Assembly: GCA_037447655.1 (NCBI GenBank)
Contig: JBBHKE010000999.1
Span: 375,939 to 439,938, forward strand
Direction of reading: 5' to 3'
Length of the DNA: 64,000 nt
From: Zygnema cylindricum
Taxonomy: Eukaryota; Streptophyta; Zygnematophyceae; Zygnematales; Zygnemataceae
In this document: positions 55,735 to 64,000 of the stretch, one piece after another
How positions within the stretch are numbered: position 1 is the first letter of the stretch
How the letters are laid out: every line of letters begins with the position of its first letter
Position numbers and translations under genes: made by a program
The notes under the pieces: generated by a model
What the model saw: only the letters and a program-made list of their open reading frames with translations
What the model was told of the DNA's origin: nothing
Database searches by the model: none

Positions 55735-58700
55735 ATGGGAGACCCTTGGCATGGGCTGTCTGGAGGCCGTTCTCTTCACAATTGGCTAATCGATTCTGCA
55801 TATGGTATGTTTGGCTGTCCTTTTTTGTCTTGACATTGGCGTCGTTTTGATCTTTCTCACTTGATTTTATCAGTTTAAAGTTTATGTTTTGCCCTTTGAA
55901 GATTTTCTTCTTGAATAACATATTATCCAATCAGTCAGGCGTTGCCTTTTTTAGTCAATGGGTGCTACTTCTTTTGATCCAGTATTTTACAATTGGAAAG
56001 GTGTTTTTGGTTACAACTGCTTTCCTGTTTTGTTTTGTAGCTCCACAATTTATTGGGACACATAAAAGCTAGTTCATTAGCTACACCCCCCATTGTTATT
56101 AGAGTTATTAACACTAGCTTGGTCGCGACTTTTTTGGCCAAAAATCACAAAATAGTATTAACAATATAAGTAAGGACATGGACTACAATCTGCCACGTCC
56201 CCGTGTACTAAATTAGTGATATTAGTTATAATTTCGCATTAACTCTAATAAAATTATAATGCTGATAACGATTGGCGGTGTAGCTTATTCGTAAGTTAGG
56301 CAGAAGAAATTGTGCGTCAATAAGTTTAAGCATTTCATATGAGAATTATGAAAGGTAGATACTATGTGAATCTATGAACTAGGTCGACGCTGAGCTGAGC
56401 ACTGTCATGACTGTTTCAGAAAATGGTCTTTTTTTTATCAGAAAGTATTCTGAAACACTTGGCAATTTGTGTATTGTTAGATGCTTATTGTGAGGTTAAA
56501 TTGTGATGCCTTCATTTTGAGGAGGGCAGTCGGACCAAAGGATGACATACGAAGTCATGGCAAGAGAAAGAAGGGGCGGTCAAGGAAAGGCTCTGATCAC
56601 GACATGCCAGGTAAGGAGAAACTGTTTCAGAAACTCATCAGAGGTGTGGACATGTCACTGTATTTTCTAGCGACAGACGAAATTCATTTGTTTCTGAGGA
56701 ATGCGCTCCTCATGCGATTTTGTATTTTGCCTATCCATGTTGAAAAGTTGATCTTTACAAGCTTGGGAGGGGGCCTTACAAGCAGGGGCCTCTATGCAGG
56801 CCTGGCAGCTTCCCATGTGGCGCCTTCTACTTTTAACTCGTTGGGCGATACAGCTCCAGCAGCAGCACCTGGAAAGGTTAGGAAAATGGTTAATTCTAGG
56901 CTAATAAAAGCAAAGAAGTGAAAGATATTGTGCTGGGTCAATGCACAAACAATCATCGAAGTCAGCGGGCGGTTGTGTTTATTTTGGCTCCGCTGTTTGT
57001 ACCTCGTACTTCATTCCAAATGGGGCGCTTCTCTATTTTAGTTCTTGATTTTAATTTGTGTTTGGTCTCAGGATGAGAAGTTGCCGTTCCCTGGACCCAG
57101 TTGCCAGCAGGTGTGGTTACACCCGTCTGCAAACTGTGGAGTGACATAAAAGTAGCCGCCTCACAGTTGCTTTTCATGGATGCACTTTGATGTGGAAATG
57201 CAGAGGAAAGTAAGACGCTGGAAAAATGAACGTTTGTTGAGAGATCTGGCTGGGCCATTGGATGCGATTTCCATTGGATCCCTCTATGCGCCTCCACCAT
57301 GGGGTGTGTCTTTTTCTAGCTTCATGAGATTTTTTTACCACTTCTGCTGCCTTTGGTTACTTGAGAATCAGGGATGTAACGTAACAGTGGATGGAGTTAG
57401 GTTAGGGAGGAATGGAATAGATGGTTGTTTCTCGAGGCTTATGTCCAAGATTAATTGACAAGGATGAAGAATGAGGGACCAACGAGAGATGTATTTCGCC
57501 TGTATACCTGGTTATTCTTGTTAGTCTGTCTCATGCAGGTCTTGGTTGGGAGAGATGCAATAAAATCCGAGTGAGCTTGTTAATACCGATTTCTGGTGTA
57601 TGTTCTGACAGCTTATTGTTTATTTTGGATTTTCAGGTGAAAAAACAGAAGCAACAGTATTGGAGAAGGTAACAGCTGTTGACTTCGACTATGGAATGGT
57701 CACAGATGTGTCTGCGTGGGAACCGTTCCGGAACAGTGTGGACATGGACAAACAGGTAGATTTGCAGAAATTCATACAGAAGAAATTTCCTGGAAATGGC
57801 AGTTATGCTAAACATTTTCTGCTGTATTTTGCGATATCCCTCCTTTTATTTGACTTAGATGCTAAAATAAATACTTAAAAGAACCAACTTGGAAAAGGTC
57901 ATGCAAACAATGGTTAATCATGTTCAAGTAGAGTCTCCCATGCTATATTTCCAAAAATCGATATTGTTGATTATCAGACGGCAAGGAGGTGTATTTCTGT
58001 ATACGGAGTATGCAATGTCGCGTATCGCTATCCCACCAATACTTTCTAGCACAAAAATACAGTACCTCATTCCGGCCTAGGCATAAAAAAAGCAGAATTT
58101 TCCATGGCGATTTTGAGGAGTGAGTCCTGCCTCTCCGATCGACCTTTTTTTGGGTAGGATATAAGGAGTATTTTTTTAGTCTTTTTTGCGCCTTCGCAAA
58201 ATTGGAAAGGGATATGGCCAATCAGATCCAAGAATGAATTTCTCTTGATACGAATATGACCACAGAAATTCCCTCTTGAAGTGAATTTGACCACAAACAT
58301 GTCCCACTGAACGCCAATGTGACAGCGGGGTTTCTTGAGGCAAAAATGACCTCAGAATTTTTATTGCATTCAGTCGTGATGAGTCATGACAGAGTGTGGC
58401 GATGTGTTGCATCTTGGTGACACAATGTGGAAGGAGTACGAGTGCACATAAAATAAAAAAATAAAAAACAATGAAACCCAAAGACCCTTAAAAGTAAAGG
58501 GTCAATTCTCGCGATATTCATTTGTTGGTTTGCAAACCAATGTATGGTATATCTGTAAGTCGAAAAAAGGTTCATATCGATCAATGGTAAGAGGCTACAG
58601 ATACACGGTACTATGTTCAAGCTTCATCCTTTGGAGGTACCTACGAGATGGCAGATAGTATCACATGTTTGGCCAAATTTTAAGTTTTCCTTTGAGAGAA

Positions 58701-60252
58701 TTGCAGGACAAACTCCTCTCTCGCGCTAAAATATCTCCTCTTCCAAAGTCAGCGGCTGTGACTGCCTGGCAATCTGTCGATCGCAGTGCTCGGTGTGCCC
58801 TTCGCAGAACTGTTGGGTGGTCTTTAGTGAGAGAGCTGGAGGTAAGCAACAAAACTGTTTTTTTTTTTTTTTCAGTTGATGCATTCTAGAGTGTTAGCCT
58901 TTCTAATTGGGTCAATATATTCATCGCTCAAATGATTCTTAAAAACGACTAAGTTTTGCATCCATATTATGCACGGAATTCTTCAAGCAGGAATGTGCTT
59001 CAGGCATATTTTAGCTTGAGCATTGGATTTCCCATGTTGTCGTGCGAGGCACTGTGGTTGTAATTGGAGGCATTCAATTGTTTCCTGTCTTTATGGAAGC
59101 AGGAATCACCTTTGCATCATTGAGAAGAGTTTAGTGTGTCAGTCTTAGAGCGAGCATGCATTTCCTTTTCCATTTTGTTTTACTGATTTGCCGATTTTGC
59201 TGTCTGGACCAGTTAATTTTCTGTATTATGGAAAGTAATGCTCTCTTTGTTAACCTCCAGAAGTTTTAGGAATCTGGTGTGTTGATGAAGGAATGGCTGT
59301 GAACTGTACTCTCGAAAACTGGAATTCTTATCATTTGCTGCATGTACAGGATAAGCTGATAGATTTCCAGCAGAAAGTGGACAATGAAGTCATAGAACAG
59401 GAGGAGATACAAATTCCTCTCGACACCGCTTTTGAACGGATGCTCCTGCATGGTCTTTGCCAGGTATTTCTGTGTTTTTTTCTATGTTGATCCCATGAAC
59501 CCTATGGCCTTAGCCATGAATTCTGGCCAAAAAACTAAAGAAATACCTTGATCATCTGTCATCATGGCTCATGTCATGTCATGTCATCATGTTGTAAGAG
59601 GACCAGCATTTTATCCTCGTCATTATACTAATTTCAACTCTATTGTTTACATCTGTGGATACCATTGTGTGCATGAAACATTTATCTTTGATTCATGTTC
59701 AGTCGCCTGAAGGCAATATTAAAACACTTTTCAAGGGGACCATTTGTCATTTTTAACTTATTTGTTTGTAAAACTCAGACATTCCTAGCATTTGTTCTAT
59801 TGGTATTTTGTTGAAGTGATATTTTGTACAATGGCAGTGAACACGCGAGTGTCATGACAGCCATTGTTTGTAAACAACGATAACCAATGGTGGAATTTCT
59901 TTTTCTTTTTCTTTAGCAGTTAATGCTCCTTTCTTAACGAAAACGTTTCCATTTCATTCTTGTCTCAGCCTTGTTCACACGCCTGCTGGTGGTTTGATTA
60001 CATAAACAGTCACATTTACACTTCAACTTGCGCTCACACTTTTTCACTTGTATGTGTTCTCTCCCACAGTTTCATGGATTTGTTGCTTTCACTCTTCACG
60101 AAATGGCCATGGGAGACAACATGTCCTCCGGTTGTGTTATGGCGGTTCGTAGACGGGTTCCAATATCTGGTTCTGCGGAAAAAAGTGAACCTGCCGTGCG
60201 ATTGGCCGACATATTGTCGGATACGAGGGAAGTACAACCAGCGTGGGCATAA
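55735..60252 (+). CDS. R3H domain protein, R3HDM4-like, with R3H-associated N-terminal domain
   Basis: Eight exons, GT-AG and in phase: 55735-55804, 56530-56610, 56800-56876, 57204-57303, 57637-57755, 58707-58841, 59350-59463, 60070-60252 (TAA); 292 aa. A basic patch GKRKKGRSRKG (34-44) may be a nuclear signal. RKVRRWKNERLLRDL (77-91) and SLYAPPPWG (about 102-110) fit the R3H-associated domain that precedes R3H in R3HDM4-type proteins. AWEPF (about 136-140) and the WSLVRELEDKL block (about 188-197) follow. The R3H domain is at about 214-250 with FERMLLHGLCQF, giving the Arg224-x3-His228 signature, then HGFVAFTLHE. R3H domains bind single-stranded nucleic acid; no further function is known for this group. 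The start is the first Met giving an in-phase first exon, and is the least certain part. Exon borders 2-4 were chosen by phase and pyrimidine tracts. Confidence 0.88.
56082..56282. mobile_element. CACCGC-family MITE in intron 1 of the R3H gene
   Basis: Left TACACCCCCCATTGTTATTA, right ATAACGATTGGCGGTGTA; 201 bp; interior close to the copy at 13002-13200 (GGTCGCGACTTTTTTGG, GCCACGTC). Confidence 0.85.
58540..58620. other. Relic terminus of a MULE-like element in R3H intron 5
   Basis: Reads CATATCGATCAATGG.AAGAGGCTACAGATACACGG, similar to the right end of 34241-34636. No matching left end found. Confidence 0.4.
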
Positions 60253-63200
60253 CTTGGGCTGCTAAAAGAGCCCCCTTTTGTTCTTCTCATCGGAGCTTTC
60301 AGACTTTCAGACGTTACTGGTCTTTGAAAGAACCTTTGCCTTTTCCATTCGGAGCTCCTATGTTTGGGATTCCGTTGGTCTGAGACTTGTTCGCGATAAT
60401 TTGCTGTACATATATTGGACAAGTATTTAGATTCGGTTGGAGGGAGGTATGCAAGTAGGGAATAGACCGGCCGTATCATTCCTCAAATGTTCATACAAGA
60501 GTTTCAATGGGAAAACAATGATTACATTTTCAGAACCCAGGACATATGGAAAGGTTTTCTATGGTGCAATTTATTGGTGCGGTTGTTTGGCATTTGATAC
60601 CAATGAATGATCAAATACTATATGTTCTTTTCTTTTCTGCGCCATAGTTTTTGAACTGTTTAAATTTCAGTAGTTCAATATGGTAAAGCTTCTTGTACAG
60701 TTTCTCATCTATGTGTAGTTGTTAGTCTAGTAGTTGGTCGGTTTTTGGTGAGAATATGGTCCTACTGGTCTGTATTTGGGACATAATTTTATCATGTATT
60801 CCTTGTATCTAGTCTCCCATGTTATATCATCTACTTCATTGTTTTCAGTCTCCTGTAAGCTCAATCGGGCTTCCTCGTCGACAATATAAGATCCAGTGAT
60901 GGATGATGATGATGGTTCAGAAGCCTACTGGAAAGTTATTGATTTGTCTCTATGGGGGTCATTTGGGGCTGTGTTGTATAGAAAAATTCTGTGTAATTGT
61001 TTTCAGGAGATTTGTTAAATTGGTAGTATTCTGATGTTGATTGAAAATAATTATGGATTTGGCTGTTTTTGTTCATTGGAATCCCAGTACTCTCGAAGGA
61101 AAGCAGATGTCAAAATTTAAATACTAGTGTTTTGCTGTAAGACGAAAACATTGTGATTGCTGTCAGCAATTAAAGCAATGGCCGCTGGCTGTTTGTATGT
61201 ATATGGCAATTCAAGTAACGGTTGTTGGTTGCCTGTAAGACGCATGTGAGGTAAAGGTCCATATAAAAGTGAAATTAAATGCTGTTACTGGCTGTCAACA
61301 GTGTGGTATTCAGTAAATAATAAACACTAACACTACTATTTCAAACAGTAGACGATGTAGTCCCTTTGAGAGCAGTAATTGCTGTAATCACTCACATATA
61401 TTAAATTTGTGATACTCTGTGGGGCTTCTCATTCCAGCTGTCACAGTGAAAAAATGTGAGAGCGCGGTATGCCAGCAATCACAATATGTGCGACATACTT
61501 TGTACTAACGGTCAACAGGGGTTTCTGTGGTTTGCCGGCTTTCCTCCGTGATATCCCTATTACTACTGGTAAAGCTGATTGGTAGTGGGGTGATTAGAAG
61601 GGAAACAATGTCCTGCTCAGAAAGCTGAGGTGGACTAAAATTGGACTAGTCAATATACTTCATTTAGAGCGTTGTTCCATTACGTAGTCTCAGTAAACGT
61701 AAAAAATTCGTTTACTGAAGCGATCGTTCCATTGTGTCGGGTCTGTAACCGACGTTGGTTTTGCGTGGCACACTCTGATTTGTCCACGTTATAGATGAAT
61801 ACGATTTTGGTAATCTTCAAAGAATCTCCGACAACAAATTGTGACCACATATTTGTACCAGCGAAGGTAAAAAGTGACTTGTACGACGTATTGAATAAAA
61901 ACTGTACGGGCGAACGAAATTTAAGATTTGTAAAAGCGTACGAAAATGTCAGAATGGTTAGTGGATGGCAACAGAAGCGTGAAACAATATCCTCCGTCAA
62001 AGATTTTATTGCGGCTTCTGGTGGCCTCGCATCCTCCGTGGCGGAAGGCACATGTCACATGCAACGTGTACCCACCTCGTCGCGTGGTCGTCGTGAATAT
62101 TTGTTTACTTTTCCACGAGGCACGATGCTATTCGTTCAGGCGATAAATATTGACCTACTTCGGGTCACTTGTTCCAAACTGAAAGTGTCAAACGATGGCG
62201 TATCCAATTATGCATCCGACGGTCCACGTTTACGCCCATAAACGTGGAGAATAAAATCGCTCATTCAGTAGGCTTGTTTTTTTGACATTTTGTTTTTTTT
62301 GGTACGGCACTATGAAACAGTACGGCTTTCAGTAAACAACTACATTTTCCCCCCAATGGAACCTTACCCTTAGGGCCATAAGGGATTCAACTTATGACAC
62401 ACAGTGCCTAATCGTCCGAAGTCCAACTTATGTGTTTATTTCGTCCCACCTTTTGGCCAATTATTTCTTAAATGGACCAGAAAATGCACGGAAAACCAAT
62501 AAAGACATTCTATAGCGGGGGTATGAGAACAAAAAAATTATAAATAACCCTAGAAAATCTCCGAAAACCTATAAAGACACTGGAAGGGGTACGGGGCATA
62601 AAAACCAAACCAAGGTATCAAACCGATATATAGGTGAAATATCGAATATTTGGATTTCCGATATATCAAATCAATATTTGATTATCGGGAAGTCAAAACA
62701 AGGTACATACGGATTTTCGACAAGAGGCCCACGATACACAAACACTGCAGTACTGTACTTATTGGAACGTCATAATATCGACGGGCAGTGTCTCCGTACG
62801 GAGTAACTGAACAAAAACTGTGCAAGGTACTGTACTGTAGTGGACATTCATGTTCTTCGATTCTGTACGACAGCTTTTCAGTTCGCCTATTGGTCTTGGA
62901 AGTCTGGAAACTATCCTGTCGGTCTGTCCTCTTCGACTCGTATAAAAAGGTACAGTACCGTACGTTCAGTTTGCTCAAATACCAAATGCAACAGATAAGG
63001 AAAATTTAGACTTCGGCATTCATGCAACGTGGCGTTCATTGGCAGCTCCACATGTCCACCATGCCCAGAAATTATGGGATTGAACCAATCATACTGCAAA
63101 AATAGACACTTGTCACGTGTATGTGCCAACCCGCGGCAGCCTCAGCCTCGGCAAAGACGAAAACCACTAAATATTTGCCGTTTTCACCATGCCCTACTTC

Positions 63201-63268
63201 TTTCGTTAGACAATTTCTTGCCTTCAGAAAGCTAACGTTTCTCTAACCCTACACCAGTTCCTCAAACT
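60253..63268. other. Intergenic between the R3H gene and the plastid-type gene
   Basis: 3' flank of the R3H gene up to about 60800; no gene recognised beyond. At 61930-62110 there is a repeat shared with 29030-29200. At 62640-62755 lies another TATCG-rich MULE-like relic ending near GATACACAAACACT. A CACCGC-type end GACGGGCAGTG is at 62780-62790. Confidence 0.4.
63114..63119 (+). promoter_or_regulatory. G-box (CACGTG) upstream of the plastid-type gene
   Basis: CACGTG about 150 bp before the ATG at 63269, with CCAAT at about 63084. The G-box is a common bZIP/bHLH site in light- and stress-regulated plant promoters; function here is inference. Confidence 0.4.
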
Positions 63269-63485
63269 ATGGCGTTAGCCATGGCTGCCACGCAGTCTGT
63301 CTGCTCCTTCCACTTGGAACGTGCAGAGGCAGCCTGCTCCGGCCGTACGGTCTCCATCTCTTCTAAAGCATCCTTCTCTAAGGCTTTCTCCTCATGGGCT
63401 CTCCAGTCTTCACACGTCTGTCAAAGGAGGAGCCGTGCACATGTCTCCAGCATTGGTGCTCCTCTCTGCGTTGCAGAAGCGACAG
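63269..63485 (+). CDS. First exon of a probable plastid-targeted protein (partial)
   Basis: An open exon of 72 codons plus one base, followed by donor GTAAAT at 63486. Residues 1-72 are rich in Ala, Ser and Arg with almost no acidic residues after position 20 (MALAMAATQSVCSF.., SISSKASFSKAFSS, QRRSRAHVSS), typical of a chloroplast transit peptide. The mature part lies in later exons that cannot be placed: possible acceptors at 63666 and about 63887 give no recognisable domain. The protein family is unknown. Confidence 0.6.
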
Positions 63486-64000
63486 GTAAATAACTTCATA
63501 TTTTTTTTTATTTTTTTTAAGTTCAGTCCGTACATCCTTTGAATCAGGATCCCCCTTCACATGATTTCAGTTGGAAGTTTTCAACTGATATGTCAGTTTT
63601 GAATTCTACAAAGAAAGACTCTGTTTTTGTCACATGTACGCTCTTAGATTTCTCTTTTAATCACAGGTGTCTGCAGAACAAGGTTCCTGTCCTGGTTAAG
63701 GGGTTTTACTTTTACCCATAATTTTTGCTTTCGCTTTTACATAATTTTGATATAGCATATTCGATTCTCTCATAATTGAGAATTGTTTGCCGTTTACTGC
63801 TATTATTTTTTTTTACTCAAATTAGTCTCGAATCTCTATTACCTTTTTATATTGATAACTATTATATTTATTTTATTTCTTCTTCAGACTGCAAAAACCT
63901 ACAATGTTTCTTCGTCAGGCTGTGTCCTCAGGCACATTTGTTTTGTTTTTTCCATGTCGGTTTTCTGCTCCTTTTCATGTCTGTCAATTTGCTCTCCTTT
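63486..64000 (+). other. Intron(s) of the plastid-type gene, running off the window
   Basis: T-rich sequence with several candidate AG acceptors (63666, 63887). No exon can be assigned with confidence. Confidence 0.4.

Noticed and set aside
57060-57203. Alternative acceptor CACAG at about 57166 for R3H exon 4
   Set aside because: It gives the wrong phase for the RKVRRW block, whereas the acceptor at 57203 keeps the frame.

Overview
This is a nuclear window from a green plant. The protein-coding genes are broken into many short GT-AG exons. They include an MGC-anchored receptor-like cytoplasmic kinase, a BAR/AH-SH3 protein of the plant SH3P family and a plastid-type N-terminus. There is a plant-like nuclear tRNA-Lys(CUU), and Ty1/copia elements with the UBN2-type Gag. 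The divergence of the genes from seed-plant proteins would fit a bryophyte or charophyte-type genome, but the lineage cannot be fixed from sequence alone.

Layout. 345-417 tRNA-Lys (minus). 1355-7686 SH3-domain protein (minus, 10 exons, complete, 370 aa). 9068-9674 TIR MITE. 12737-17581 glycerophosphodiester phosphodiesterase-like gene (minus, 10 exons assembled; C-terminus unresolved). 21025-26234 RLCK-type kinase (minus, 6 exons, complete, 465 aa). From about 28 to 55 kb lies a mobile-element mosaic. It holds MITEs with a CACCGC-type TIR and a TA dinucleotide at both ends, hAT-like MITEs with 8-bp target duplications (one nested in a copy of its own family), PIF/Harbinger-like elements with GGGCACTTT termini and TNA duplications, and a MULE-like element with a 10-bp duplication. 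It also holds two copia loci: an old degenerate one on the minus strand (40105-44250) and a young tandem one on the plus strand (44486-52060). 55735-60252 is an R3H-domain protein related to R3HDM4 (plus, 8 exons, complete, 292 aa). 63269-63485 is the first exon of a probable plastid-targeted protein that runs off the window.

The most notable object is the plus-strand copia unit. It is LTR-gag-LTR-gag-LTR with three 1194-bp, nearly identical LTRs and one perfect 5-bp target duplication (ATTGT) around the whole array. It has no recognisable pol. Its Gag start codon lies in the LTR, and the ORF reads through a primer-binding site that matches the anticodon region of initiator tRNA-Met (copia-type half-tRNA priming). 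It sits inside a Harbinger-like element whose inverted sister copy lies 0.5 kb away. The older minus-strand locus has the same LTR-internal-LTR-internal order, so tandem organisation may be a habit of this family.

The host genes are unrelated housekeeping or signalling genes with no sign of joint function. Several of their introns carry MITEs or microsatellites.
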